Shown: positions 15,048 to 23,826 of the stretch, one piece after another
Numbering within the stretch: the stretch's first letter is position 1
Layout: each line of letters opens with the position of its first letter
Origin: Terriglobales bacterium
GTDB taxonomy: Bacteria; Acidobacteriota; Terriglobia; Terriglobales; Acidobacteriaceae
DNA length: 64,000 nt
Reading direction: 5' to 3'
NCBI GenBank assembly: GCA_025934735.1
Contig: JAICWP010000008.1
Span: 124,001-188,000, forward strand
Position numbers and translations under genes: made by a program
Notes under the pieces: generated by a model
The model's database searches: none
Told to the model about the DNA's origin: nothing
The model's input: only the letters and a program-made list of their open reading frames with translations

Positions 15048-17087
15048 ATGGCGGTAAAGACATTTACCTCGCAATCTGCGGCCGTTGCGCCGGCGGCATC
15101 GCCACTGCAGGTTGGCCCGAACTGGCGCGACTCGCTTTTCTGGATGGTCGCGGCTGGCTTCCTGCTGCGCCTGGCCGCCATCCTGGTCCTGCATACCTAC
15201 CGCTATCGCACCACAGAAGGGCATTTTGACTTCGGCTATGAGATGGGACGCATAGCCGCCGCCATCGCCTCCGGTCACGGTTTCAGCAATCCCTTTCAGA
15301 CGCCCACCGGACCCACTGCCTGGGAGCCGCCGCTCTATCCTTACCTGACCGCCGGTATCTTCCGGGTTTTCGGGATTTACAGCCACGCCTCCGCCTTCGT
15401 GCTGCTGACTATTAACAGCTTTTTTTCGGCGCTCACCGCCATCCCTATTTATCTGATCGGGAAGCGCACCTTCGGCTACACCGTGGCCGTGTGGTCGGCC
15501 TGGATGTGGGCGGTGCTGCCCTTCACCATGTACTGGTCCACCAAGTGGGTATGGGAGACCAGCCTTTCCGCCCTGCTGCTGGCCGCTATTTTCCTGCTTG
15601 CCTTGAAACTGGAGGAGGTCGGGGGTGGGCGCCTTTGGGCTGCTCTGGGAGCGCTCTGGGGAGTGGCCGCGCTGAATAATCCCTCGCTGCTGTCATTTTT
15701 CCCCGTTTTGCTGGCCTGGGTATGGTATCGGCGGCGCAAGCAGCGCAGGTCCTGGCTTCCGGGAACGGCGGTTACATTGCTCGTCTTTGCCATCCTGGTG
15801 GCGCCCTGGATTACCCGCAACTATCGCGTGTTTGGGAAATTTATTTTCATTCGTGATAACTTTGGCTCTGAACTGCGCCTGGGCAACGGCCCCGGCGCCG
15901 ACGGCACCTGGATGTGGTACCTGCACCCCACCCAGAACGTGCTGCAGATGAGGGAATTCCAGCGCCTGGGCGAGGTGGCCTACATCGCCGAACGCAAGCA
16001 GCAGGCGCTGGCCTTCATCGCCCACGATCCGGTTCGTTTCGTGCGTTTGAGCGCGAGGCGGTTCATCTATTACTGGGCGGGCTTGCCGCGGTCCTCCAAA
16101 ATCGCCGCTTTGGCGCCGATAAAGAACTCGCTTTTCCTTGCCTCTTCCGTGCTCGCCTTATGGGGCCTGGGACTCGCCCTGCGCAGAAAAATTCCCGGCG
16201 CCTCCCTCTTTTTCTGGCTCCTGTTGGTCTATCCCGCCGTTTATTATTTAGTATTCCCACATCCGCGTTACCGGCATCCGATCGAGCCGGAAATGCTCCT
16301 TCTGGGGGTTTATTTGATTACCCAAGCCACCAGCAAAACCGGCACTCTGGCGAAGCCGACCCGCGTTATCGGAGACCGGCTGAAGCCCATCACCACCCTT
16401 TCCGTGGTCATGCCGGTATACAACGAGAAGGCCACGATTGCGCAGGTGGCCCGCACCGTGTTGCAGGCCGAGGCCGGGCTGGAGAAAGAACTCATTATCG
16501 TGGATGATTTCTCCACCGACGGCACTCGCGAAGTTCTGGAGGAACTGCAGCGCGAGGCGCGCGGCCGCATCAAGCTGCACTTCCACGACCGCAATCGCGG
16601 CAAGGGCGCGGCCCTGCGCACCGGTTTCGCCGAAGCCACTGGTGACGTTGTGGTGGTGCAGGACGCGGACCTCGAGTACGATCCTTCCGATTACCGGCAT
16701 CTGCTCGAACCCATCCTCAACGGGCGTGCTGACGCTGTGTTTGGCAACCGGTTCCACGGCGGCCCCCATCGCGTGCTCTATTTCTGGCATTTTCAGGCCA
16801 ACCAGTTTTTGACCTTCTTCTGCAATCTGCTGTGCAACCTCAACCTCAGCGACATGGAAGTGGGATACAAGGCCTTCCGCCGCGAAGTGTTGCAGGCCAT
16901 AAGCCTGCGTTCTGACCGCTTCGGTTTCGAGCCTGAGGTCACCATCAAGGTGGCCAGGCTGGGCTGCCGTATTTACGAGGTACCCATTGCCTACCACGGC
17001 CGCACCTACGAAGAAGGCAAGAAGATCGGCTGGAAGGACGGCGTGGCCGCCATCTTCCACATGCTGAAGTACCGCTTCTTCGATTGA
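15048..17087 (+). CDS. GT-C membrane glycosyltransferase fused to a GT2 (DPM-synthase-like) domain
   Basis: 679 residues, two enzymes in one chain. Residues 30-425 form a multi-pass GT-C region (GHGFSNPFQTPTGPTAWEPPLYPYLTAG at 76-103, typical of PMT_2-type transferases). Residues 450-679 are a cytoplasmic GT2 domain: LSVVMPVYNE (451-460), VDDFSTDG (485-492), the metal-binding DAD (539-541), and the dolichol-phosphate-mannose-synthase pattern MEVGYKAFRREVL near 600. The GT2 half would load a sugar onto polyprenyl phosphate, and the GT-C half would use such a lipid-linked sugar, so the fusion may couple making and using it. The gene after it is co-directional. Confidence 0.85.
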   Translation: MAVKTFTSQSAAVAPAASPLQVGPNWRDSLFWMVAAGFLLRLAAILVLHTYRYRTTEGHFDFGYEMGRIAAAIASGHGFSNPFQTPTGPTAWEPPLYPYLTAGIFRVFGIYSHASAFVLLTINSFFSALTAIPIYLIGKRTFGYTVAVWSAWMWAVLPFTMYWSTKWVWETSLSALLLAAIFLLALKLEEVGGGRLWAALGALWGVAALNNPSLLSFFPVLLAWVWYRRRKQRRSWLPGTAVTLLVFAILVAPWITRNYRVFGKFIFIRDNFGSELRLGNGPGADGTWMWYLHPTQNVLQMREFQRLGEVAYIAERKQQALAFIAHDPVRFVRLSARRFIYYWAGLPRSSKIAALAPIKNSLFLASSVLALWGLGLALRRKIPGASLFFWLLLVYPAVYYLVFPHPRYRHPIEPEMLLLGVYLITQATSKTGTLAKPTRVIGDRLKPITTLSVVMPVYNEKATIAQVARTVLQAEAGLEKELIIVDDFSTDGTREVLEELQREARGRIKLHFHDRNRGKGAALRTGFAEATGDVVVVQDADLEYDPSDYRHLLEPILNGRADAVFGNRFHGGPHRVLYFWHFQANQFLTFFCNLLCNLNLSDMEVGYKAFRREVLQAISLRSDRFGFEPEVTIKVARLGCRIYEVPIAYHGRTYEEGKKIGWKDGVAAIFHMLKYRFFD

Positions 17088-17098
17088 GGAAAATTTTC

Positions 17099-17617
17099 AT
17101 GCGATTGCAAGCCATGCTTCTGCTGCTGTGCCTGGGACTGCCGGCCCTGTGTGCCGCGCAAGCCCGGCCTGTAACGCATACGAATGCCGCCGGCGCCCTC
17201 AGCGCCAAGCATCAGGACACTGAGAAGCTCATGGAATTGGTGGGCACTCGTCAGATCCTGCGCGACATTTTCGACCAGGATATTGACGCCCAGATCGCCG
17301 CCATGCGCCACGCTCGCCCCGATGTTCCCGGCCAGTTCTGGCAGGACTTCAGCCTGGAGTTCAAGCGCCAGGCCAGCCCTGACGAGCTGATGAAGGCCAT
17401 CCTGCCCATCTATGACAAGCATTTCACCCACCAGGAGATCCGCCAGTTGATCGCCTTTTACGAAAGCCCACTGGGGCGCAAGATCAGCACCACCCTGCCG
17501 GAAATACAGCGCGAATCCGTGGACGCCGGGCGGGCCTGGGGTGAACAACTGGGCGACCGCATGCACAAGGAACTGCAGCAGCGCCTGGCGGAAAAGGGCT
17601 ACAGCTCGCCGCAATAG
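17099..17617 (+). CDS. Secreted DUF2059-like protein
   Basis: 172 residues from the ATG at 17099, with AGGA 8 bases upstream; the ribosome binding site overlaps the stop codon of the preceding fusion gene, so the two are probably one operon. A signal peptide (MRLQAMLLLLCLGLPALCAAQA) is followed by the helical DUF2059 pattern: DTEKLMELVGTRQILRDIFDQDIDAQIAAM, then FTHQEIRQLIAFYESPLGRKISTTLPEIQRESVDAG. Such proteins are periplasmic and have no known activity. Its location behind glycosyltransferases suggests an envelope role, but that is inference. Confidence 0.8.
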   Translation: MRLQAMLLLLCLGLPALCAAQARPVTHTNAAGALSAKHQDTEKLMELVGTRQILRDIFDQDIDAQIAAMRHARPDVPGQFWQDFSLEFKRQASPDELMKAILPIYDKHFTHQEIRQLIAFYESPLGRKISTTLPEIQRESVDAGRAWGEQLGDRMHKELQQRLAEKGYSSPQ

Positions 17618-17758
17618 CCGCAAAATTCCTTCGCTCCCGCCGCCCAACAGTGATATTGTGGGCCGGATTTCAAGCCTTCAGGAAACGCTGGAGCCGATCC
17701 TGTCCTCCCGGCCGAACCCGCACCCGAGCCTGGCTCCTGCCGATCCAAAGGAGGGGCT

Positions 17759-18202
17759 ATGTTCAGCAGCAACCGGCCGAACGTTATTTCTCCCGTCAAG
17801 TTGGCGGCTTACCTGATTTTGGCCGCATTTTGCGGCGTGGCTGTGGCGCAAACTCAGCACGCGTCGGCCAAGACTCCCGCCCTCAAGTACGACCTGAAGG
17901 CGGAAAAGAAGATCAAGGGAATCGTTCAGGAAATGAAACTAGAAGGCCAGGGCCACAGCGCGCTCATGCATCTGGTTCTTAAGAGCGGCACCGATACCGT
18001 GCAGGTGTATTTGTGCCCCCAGAGCTTCATCAAGGACATGGACATTGAGCTCAAGCCCGGCGATGAGGTCGAGATTACCGGCTCGCCCGTTCTCGACAAC
18101 GGCGTCTCTGTCATCCTGGCACGCGAGATAGACAAGGGCACAGACAGTTATGTCCTGCGCGATGAGAAAGGCGTGCCGGTGTGGAATTGGCAGCACACCT
18201 GA
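17759..18202 (+). CDS. Small secreted protein with OB-like domain
   Basis: 147 residues, with an excellent ribosome binding site (AAAGGAGG, 5 bases before ATG). A signal sequence (about 14-30, AAYLILAAFCGVAVAQ) precedes a basic linker and one beta-rich domain of about 95 residues: KKIKGIVQEMKLEGQGHSALMHLVLKSGTDTVQVYLCPQSFIKDMDIELKPGDEVEITGSPVLDNGVSVILAREI. The alternation of strands and the 'GDEVEITGS' turn resemble an OB fold of the kind found in cytochrome maturation factors or DUF5666-type proteins. No metal-binding motif is seen. Periplasmic; role unknown. Confidence 0.7.
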   Translation: MFSSNRPNVISPVKLAAYLILAAFCGVAVAQTQHASAKTPALKYDLKAEKKIKGIVQEMKLEGQGHSALMHLVLKSGTDTVQVYLCPQSFIKDMDIELKPGDEVEITGSPVLDNGVSVILAREIDKGTDSYVLRDEKGVPVWNWQHT

Positions 18203-18214
18203 GATGAGGCGGAT

Positions 18215-19033
18215 TTACCTATTGGAACGCGGGACGGCGAAGTCCACGCCGCGGCCTTCATTCACCTGCTGAGTGGCTGTGAGGTCCAACTCGGTGATCG
18301 GAATCTTCTTGCGCCGCTGGTCGTTGAACACCCACACTGTATTGTCCACGATGGCGTAATTCTCTACGTCAGTGCGGTGCCCATCGCGGAACACCAGCGT
18401 GGTGGGGACCGGCGCCTCCTGTTTCGCATCCTCCACCGCCGGTGCAGGGGTAGGCGCGGCTGCCGCTCGCGGTGAGGTCTGTGTCTCCTGCATCTGCTGC
18501 AGTTCTTCCCTGAGCTGCTGAATTTGGTTGGTTAAGTCGCTGGCCTGCGCATTGGCCCGCTCTACCTGCTCCGTGTCGTCCCGGGAACTGTAGTTGGATT
18601 CGTCATACAGGGGCATGCTGTAAAGCGGATACGAGGCGAAAGGCACAACCGACGCAAACGGCACAAACCTCGGGAACCGGGCGGGCGTTCTAGTGCAGAA
18701 AAAGGGATCGAAGAAGGCGTCAGAAAAGCAACGGTTCTGCGGCGGCACGCCGAAGGGAAAATGTCCGGATCCGAAACCTAACGTTAAGCCAATATGGCGG
18801 TGAATTCCCGAATGCCCCTGCGGGACGATCGTGCGCCCGGGCATAGCAGGCCGCAAATGAAACCCGCCCCGCACGGGAGCGCGCTGCATCATGAACGTGC
18901 GTGCTATCGGCGCGCGCATCGGAGCCATTCTTGCGGCAGGTGCGCCACGCCGCTGCGCAACCGCTCCCAGCGGCAACAACGCCACGACCACGATAAGCAG
19001 CAGACCCCGCATACCTCTACCTTGCCTTAGCAT
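18215..19033 (-). CDS. Secreted protein with coiled coil and C-terminal strand domain
   Basis: 272 residues; the ATG at 19012 (MRGLLLIVVVALLPLGAVAQRR) may be the true start because the signal peptide begins there. After the signal come an Arg/Met/Pro-rich segment, an aromatic segment with three Cys, a coiled coil at about 150-190 (TEQVERANAQASDLTNQIQQLREELQQMQE), an Ala/Pro linker, and a compact C-terminal domain (TTLVFRDGHRTDVENYAIVDNTVWVFNDQRRKKIPITELDLTAT). That domain recurs at the ends of many acidobacterial secreted proteins (from memory, not checked). No enzyme motif is visible. Confidence 0.65.
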   Translation of the reverse strand: MLRQGRGMRGLLLIVVVALLPLGAVAQRRGAPAARMAPMRAPIARTFMMQRAPVRGGFHLRPAMPGRTIVPQGHSGIHRHIGLTLGFGSGHFPFGVPPQNRCFSDAFFDPFFCTRTPARFPRFVPFASVVPFASYPLYSMPLYDESNYSSRDDTEQVERANAQASDLTNQIQQLREELQQMQETQTSPRAAAAPTPAPAVEDAKQEAPVPTTLVFRDGHRTDVENYAIVDNTVWVFNDQRRKKIPITELDLTATQQVNEGRGVDFAVPRSNR

Positions 19034-19151
19034 ACTCCGAAATAAGCAAGCCAGCGCACCTTCCCGTGGCCGCCGCGACGTGTAAGGAGATGCAGGCTAC
19101 CCCTGGTGCGACACTAGGGTGGGGACTGGTTATGTCTCGTTGGAGGACCGC

Positions 19152-19529
19152 GTGAAGCTCCTGACAGGATTTCTATCGCCGCTCGTGCTGGCCGCCGCAT
19201 TTTCGGCGAGTCCGCCGCAAACTCAACCCAAGGCATCGGTGACAACCGCCGCTGCCACCGCCTGCGAGCAGGAATGGCAGGCCATGGCGCAACGCCACCG
19301 AGAGGAAGCGGACGCGATGTCAAAGGAGAGCTCCGGCTTGCGCGCCATGCTTACCATGCTGCGTAACGACGCCGGCATCGTGCGCGACAGCACCGTGCGC
19401 GACGCCCTGCAGGTGGACGCTGACCTGTGGGAATCGCAACTTGCTGGCCTGCAGCGGCAGGCCGCCAGCTTGCAGGCCATGGCCCAGCAGGAAGATTCGA
19501 AGCGGCAGACGCTGTGCCGAGTTAAATGA
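19152..19529 (+). CDS. Small secreted helical protein
   Basis: 125 residues starting at GTG 19152, chosen because GGAGG (19142-19146) is 5 bases upstream and the signal peptide (KLLTGFLSPLVLAAAFSA) begins there; an upstream ATG at 19119 would bury the signal. The mature part is helical (QEWQAMAQRHREEADAMSKESSGLRAMLTMLRNDAGIV...), with heptads to the end and two Cys (CEQEW and TLCRVK) that could pair. It looks like a short periplasmic coiled-coil protein. No family recognised. Confidence 0.6.
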   Translation: MKLLTGFLSPLVLAAAFSASPPQTQPKASVTTAAATACEQEWQAMAQRHREEADAMSKESSGLRAMLTMLRNDAGIVRDSTVRDALQVDADLWESQLAGLQRQAASLQAMAQQEDSKRQTLCRVK

Positions 19530-19694
19530 GGCGCGTGGCGAGGAGGATGCGTATCAGGGCAGGTCTTTAGACGTGCCGATCAGAACCATCAACAAGCTCG
19601 GCTTAGCCGCTGTGATCGTCAGAGATGCGATCTCATCCGCGATCCTGAACGGGATGGCGAGAGACCCACCAGGTGCTGGGATCAGGAACTGCAA

Positions 19695-20447
19695 CTAATA
19701 AATTTGGTACCCCGGCGCGGCTACCCGCACGTCCGGCTTGGTGGCCATCAGCAGCAACGCCCCAATTCGCTTGAACTCGCGCAGCTCTTGTGCATTCTTA
19801 AACCACTTGCCGCTGTAATTGTCGGGCGTGGGTGTGTCGTCGGGAATGCGCCGCGCCTCCACCTGCTGAAACGCGTTCCGCTTCAGCATCTCCACATACT
19901 CGGCTTCGGATAACGCGTGTACCGGCACTTGCAACTCATCCACCCAGCGCAGCGAATAAGGATTGTCCTTGTACAGATTGATCAGGATGAACAGCCGCCC
20001 ATGCGGCGCCATAACCCTGAACAACTCGGCCAGCGCGCGCTCCTGGTCGGGATAGTAGTAGAACGACTCCACCGAGAGCACCTTGTCAAAAAAGTTTTCC
20101 TCCCAGGGAATCTGCTGCGCCGAGCCCCACACATACATGATGTTGTCAAAATCGCGGGAGGCGGCGCGGGCGCGGCGAATCATCTCGTCGGAAACATCCA
20201 GGCCCACCACTTGCCCGAATCCCTCCGGCCCGTCCGACACCAAGCGAGCTAGCAGCCGAGTGGCCCAACCCGCGCCGCAGCCCAGGTCGAGCACGCGCTC
20301 CCCCGGACGCAGTTCCATGAGCCGGATCGTCTTCTCCGTGATGTCGAGGTGATGCCGCTCCATCTCCTCGCCGCGGCCCGCCTCAGCCCAGCGGTTGAAC
20401 TCTTCGCGCAAAATGTCGTCGGGCGAAGGCTTTCTTTCTGCGCTCAT
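19695..20447 (-). CDS. Class I SAM-dependent methyltransferase
   Basis: 250 residues from the ATG at 20447 (GAGG 10 bases upstream). The SAM-binding motif I is VLDLGCGAGWATRLLA. Motif II/post-I is VVGLDVSDEMIRRAR, followed by GSAQQIPWEENFFDKVLSVESFYYYPDQERALAELFRVMAPHGRLFI, the UbiE/Methyltransf_11 pattern. An N-terminal segment (FNRWAEAGRGEEMERHHLDITEKTI) is shared with small-molecule methyltransferases. The substrate is unknown. It stands alone between convergent genes. Confidence 0.85.
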   Translation of the reverse strand: MSAERKPSPDDILREEFNRWAEAGRGEEMERHHLDITEKTIRLMELRPGERVLDLGCGAGWATRLLARLVSDGPEGFGQVVGLDVSDEMIRRARAASRDFDNIMYVWGSAQQIPWEENFFDKVLSVESFYYYPDQERALAELFRVMAPHGRLFILINLYKDNPYSLRWVDELQVPVHALSEAEYVEMLKRNAFQQVEARRIPDDTPTPDNYSGKWFKNAQELREFKRIGALLLMATKPDVRVAAPGYQIY

Positions 20448-20550
20448 CTGCTTTATTCCTCGTTTGCCCGTGATCAATCTTGGATATTGTAGATGAGCAA
20501 ACGATGGGCCACGTTGGCACGCGACGGGAAGCAGGGCAACTGGCGGGAGT

Positions 20551-20910
20551 CTACGATGCCCTGTGGGCTCTTTCCTCGAGCTGCCTTTCGATCTGGCGTA
20601 ATTCTCGGATCAGCGAGCACAAGCAGCGGTAGTAAACCCGCGCCGCATTGTGGTTAAGAATGTCGCTGGGCTCTGGTTTCAGATGCTTTTGGAGTTCCCG
20701 GGCCGTATATGCCGCGACGGGAAGAACGGTGGCCTCAGGAGTAAGGCGGGCGGCGCGCATTTCACGCTCCAATTCCTGAAGCGCCTCAACAATGATTTTT
20801 GCCGATGTTTCCGGCCATCCGGCCAGCACTCCTGAACCGGTTCCGCGCAGAAAATCGCCGATCTTTTCCAGCGCGTAACTCACGTTATGCTTATGCAGAA
20901 CCGAGTTCAT
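20551..20910 (-). CDS. Helical protein of unknown function
   Basis: 119 residues from the ATG at 20910 (an ATG at 20943 would add 11 residues). It is mostly helical and charged: VSYALEKIGDFLRG, AKIIVEALQELEREMRAARLTPEATVLPVAAYTARELQKHL, then RVYYRCLCSLIRELRQIERQLEERA. No signal peptide or membrane segment. I do not recognise a family; the reading frame looks coding because of its amphipathic pattern and lack of a better frame. Alone in its unit. Confidence 0.5.
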   Translation of the reverse strand: MNSVLHKHNVSYALEKIGDFLRGTGSGVLAGWPETSAKIIVEALQELEREMRAARLTPEATVLPVAAYTARELQKHLKPEPSDILNHNAARVYYRCLCSLIRELRQIERQLEERAHRAS

Positions 20911-21094
20911 CAGTGCAGGTCTCTTCTGTCTATTGTCCGGCAACTACCCGGCAAGCGAATCATAACGTTGGTAATCTTTGGCGGTTACCTGGTACAGGAC
21001 TAGCAAACCTGCATTCTCCAGTTAGCCTGCTTGACGCCCTGATGGGCAAGTTCGCACTCGGCCGCCGGTTTTCTGGTATCTTTGCCCCTCCACT

Positions 21095-21262
21095 ATGCCT
21101 CAGGTGCCGGAGCCCAAGCCCGGAGCCCAGCCCCAGCCGCTCTATTGCCCCAACTGCGCCCGCGAGGTGGCTGACCCGCTCACCTGCGGCGACTGTTCGG
21201 CGGTCATCTGCCGGGTCTGCGGCACGCCCCTGGAATCGCCGGACGAATTGGGGTTCGGATGA
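21095..21262 (+). CDS. 55-residue zinc-ribbon protein
   Basis: A short gene: 55 residues, with a Pro/Gln-rich start followed by three CxxC knuckles, at C18/C21, C31/C34 and C39/C42. Six cysteines in 25 residues strongly suggest one or two zinc sites. Its stop codon overlaps the start of the next gene in ATGA (21259-21262), so the two are translationally coupled. It may help assemble or regulate the membrane protein made next. The role is not known. Confidence 0.7.
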   Translation: MPQVPEPKPGAQPQPLYCPNCAREVADPLTCGDCSAVICRVCGTPLESPDELGFG

Positions 21263-21693
21263 ATGCCCACGCTTCAGCGGTCCGGATCAGCCACCCCATC
21301 CTGAAGGGAATTCTGGTCTCTGTGGTGGCTTCTTTGATTTATTCCTACGGTGTCACGCTCGCCATCGGTGGCGTGCGCAGCCCATCTGTGGCGGCGTACT
21401 CGTTCTTTCCCGCGCTGATGGCCCTTCCGTTGATGAGCTGGTTCATTGTTGGCATAGGAATACTGCTCGGTGCCACACTTCCCAGGGTGGTCGCCGCTCT
21501 GCCTCGATCGCGAGCCACGCTCTGCGGCGCTGGAATGGGATTTGTTGTGGGAGCCGCAGGAGGTTCGCTGCTGGTTTTCCTTTTCACCACCGGAGCCCTC
21601 CGTTTCTATGTGTATCTGGGGTTAACCATGGCCGCGTACATGGTTATCTGGGTCGGCGCCTTTGCCTGTTATTACGCCCCCAATGAGAGATGA
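21259..21693 (+). CDS. Four-helix integral membrane protein
   Basis: 144 residues with four membrane segments (about 14-36, 48-72, 88-110 and 116-138) and short loops. Start and stop overlap its neighbours by ATGA on both sides (21259-21262 and 21690-21693), so it is the middle gene of a tightly coupled three-gene operon: zinc ribbon, this protein, amino-acid permease. No charged residues typical of a pore or pump are seen in the segments. No family recognised; an accessory subunit of the permease is possible. Confidence 0.7.
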   Translation: MNAHASAVRISHPILKGILVSVVASLIYSYGVTLAIGGVRSPSVAAYSFFPALMALPLMSWFIVGIGILLGATLPRVVAALPRSRATLCGAGMGFVVGAAGGSLLVFLFTTGALRFYVYLGLTMAAYMVIWVGAFACYYAPNER

Positions 21694-23126
21694 CGGCCAC
21701 CCCGTCCAAAACGAGGCTTCCTTCAGACGCACAGCAGCCCACGCTGGTTCGCGGCCTCTCCCTGCTCGATTCCGTGCTGCTGCTGCTGGGTGGCATCATC
21801 GGGTCGTCCATCTTTCTCACTGCCAAGGATGTTGCCGGCCCTCTGCCGCATCCTCTGCTTTTCATCCTGGTATGGGTGCTGGGCGGCGCGGTCTCGCTTT
21901 TTGCCTGCTTTGCCTTTGCCGAACTGGGCGCCATGTACCCCGATTCCGGCGGCCAGTATGTTTACATGCGCGAGGCTTACGGCGACCTGGTCGCTTTCCT
22001 CTACGGCTGGATGATTTTCACCGTGAGCAATGGAGGCACCATTGCCGTACTGGGCGTGGCTTCCGCCGTTTATTTGGGCAAAGTCATCCCTGCCATTTCG
22101 GCTGAGCACGTGGTCTGGAGCGGCCTGGGCCTCACCATCAACCGCACTCACCTGGTGGCCCTGGCCTCAATTGTGTTCACCACCTGGATGAACGTCACCG
22201 GTTTGCGCCGCGGCGCCGTGCTGCAGAACATCGCCACCTGGCTGAAGTTTCTGGCTATGGCTGCGTTTGTGGTGCTGGGTTTTGCGGTGGGCAAAGGTTC
22301 GTGGTCGCACTTCACCCAAACTGGCGTGGCCGCCGGCGCCCGCGCTTCCGGCCTGCTCATGGGCGGCAGCCTCTCCGGCCTCATGGGCGCCTTTGGCGTG
22401 GCGCTGATCGCGGTTTTCTGGGCCTACGACGGCTGGGTGTACATCACCTGGGTAGCGGGCGAAGTCAAGGAACCGCAGCGCAATTTGCCCCGCGCCATGG
22501 TGCTGGGCGTGCTCTGCGTAGGCGTCATCTACGTGGCCATGAACCTGGTCTATCTCTACGCGCTGCCTATGAGCCAAATCGCCGGCACGGAAACCATTGC
22601 CCATGCGGCCGCCGTGCGCCTGTTCTCACCCGCAGCTGCAGTCTGGCTTTCCGCCATGATCGCGCTCTCCTGCTTCGGCGCCAACGCCAGCTGCATTCTT
22701 TCCGGTGGACGCGTCTATTACGCCATGGCGCGCGACGGCGTTTTCTTTCAAAAAATGGCGGAAATCCATCCCCGCTGGCGCACTCCTGCTTTCAGCCTCA
22801 TCGGACAGGGACTGTGGGGCGCGCTCCTGGTGTTCACCGGCCGTTATGACCAGCTCTACACCTACGTGATGTTCATGATGATTCTTTCCTACCTCGCGGG
22901 TGTGGGCGCGCTCTTTGTGCTGCGCCGCAAGCGGCCTGACATGCCACGTCCCTACCGCTGCAGCGGCTATCCCTGGCTGCCCGCGCTCTATCTCGTGATT
23001 GCCGGGCTCTGGGCCGCCAACACGCTGCTGCAACGTCCCCTGGAAGCGCTCGCCGGTGTGGGAATCGTACTCATTGGCATCCCCGGCTACCTCTACTGGA
23101 AGCGCGCCAGCCGCAAGCTGAATTGA
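21690..23126 (+). CDS. APC-superfamily amino-acid permease
   Basis: 478 residues, 12 membrane helices. The family's N-terminal signature is present: SLLDSVLLLLGGIIGSSIFLTAKDVA (GxIIGSGIF type), then FAELGAMYPDSGGQYVYMREAYG, and AYDGWVYITWVAGEVKEPQRNLPRAM in the middle. It resembles the LAT/SteT group (serine/threonine or polyamine exchangers). The final gene of an overlapping operon with a zinc ribbon and a small membrane protein. The substrate cannot be read from the sequence. A second APC permease (30392-31771) in the window belongs to a different subgroup. Confidence 0.88.
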   Translation: MTATPSKTRLPSDAQQPTLVRGLSLLDSVLLLLGGIIGSSIFLTAKDVAGPLPHPLLFILVWVLGGAVSLFACFAFAELGAMYPDSGGQYVYMREAYGDLVAFLYGWMIFTVSNGGTIAVLGVASAVYLGKVIPAISAEHVVWSGLGLTINRTHLVALASIVFTTWMNVTGLRRGAVLQNIATWLKFLAMAAFVVLGFAVGKGSWSHFTQTGVAAGARASGLLMGGSLSGLMGAFGVALIAVFWAYDGWVYITWVAGEVKEPQRNLPRAMVLGVLCVGVIYVAMNLVYLYALPMSQIAGTETIAHAAAVRLFSPAAAVWLSAMIALSCFGANASCILSGGRVYYAMARDGVFFQKMAEIHPRWRTPAFSLIGQGLWGALLVFTGRYDQLYTYVMFMMILSYLAGVGALFVLRRKRPDMPRPYRCSGYPWLPALYLVIAGLWAANTLLQRPLEALAGVGIVLIGIPGYLYWKRASRKLN

Positions 23127-23142
23127 AGATCGCTGATAGCTT

Positions 23143-23826
23143 TCATGGCCGCCGAATTGTCGGAGGCATTTTTGAATCCGGAAAAGTGAACGTGAAGGTG
23201 CCGTCCTTTCGGACGTTCGTTACCAGCACCGGCCGGAAGCAGACGATGCACGTGCCTCCCCTAAGCCGCACGCTGTGGTAAACGATTCCTGCGGAGCCCA
23301 GTTTCAGCAATTGAGCCGCGAGTGCCTGGGAGGGAGTGTAGTCGTCAAGCTGCAGGCAATCGCCGTAATCTTTTGCGTCGCGCAGATCGTGGAATTCAGC
23401 GTGAAAATCCGCCAGGTAATCCTGATAGGCGGCGACATCTGGTTCCTCCCAACCGGTTTCCTGCAGCCAGAGTTGCCGGTGATAGGCTACCTCCGCCTGC
23501 GCCGTCTCTAATTCAAAACCGGCATACCAGGCTCCGCGGTCCTGCGAGTTGAACCGCGAGCCGTGCGGCGCGGGGTGGCAGAATGCAGCATTGATGATTC
23601 GATAAGAGGCAATACCGAATACCAGTTCTCGTATGTCAATTCCCGGCGCCAGCCCCGACTCGGCCAGAAGCCGATCGTTGGTGGCGTTATCCAGCTCAAA
23701 AATGCTGTTGAGTGTTTGTTCATCAGCCGTCAGGCGGGCGAGCACCGAAGCGCCCCCATCGGCAAAATGAGCAGGAATAAGACGGTGGGTATCGCGATGA
23801 TCTACTTCGCGCGTGCTTGGCAGCAT
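23143..23826 (-). CDS. RES-domain toxin
   Basis: 227 residues. The RES fold is recognised by YRIINAAF, then the HGSRFNSQDRGAWYAGFELETAQAEVAYH block (the family's 'GGRWN...YaS...AlaE' motif) and the Ser in GIVYHSVR near the end. RES toxins (MbcT, Res) degrade NAD+ by phosphorolysis or hydrolysis and stop growth. The toxin start overlaps the antitoxin stop by one base (TAATG), so the pair is co-translated. The N-terminal 45 residues are extra relative to minimal RES proteins. No substitution of a key residue is obvious, but I cannot align it fully by eye. Confidence 0.8.
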   Translation of the reverse strand: MLPSTREVDHRDTHRLIPAHFADGGASVLARLTADEQTLNSIFELDNATNDRLLAESGLAPGIDIRELVFGIASYRIINAAFCHPAPHGSRFNSQDRGAWYAGFELETAQAEVAYHRQLWLQETGWEEPDVAAYQDYLADFHAEFHDLRDAKDYGDCLQLDDYTPSQALAAQLLKLGSAGIVYHSVRLRGGTCIVCFRPVLVTNVRKDGTFTFTFPDSKMPPTIRRP

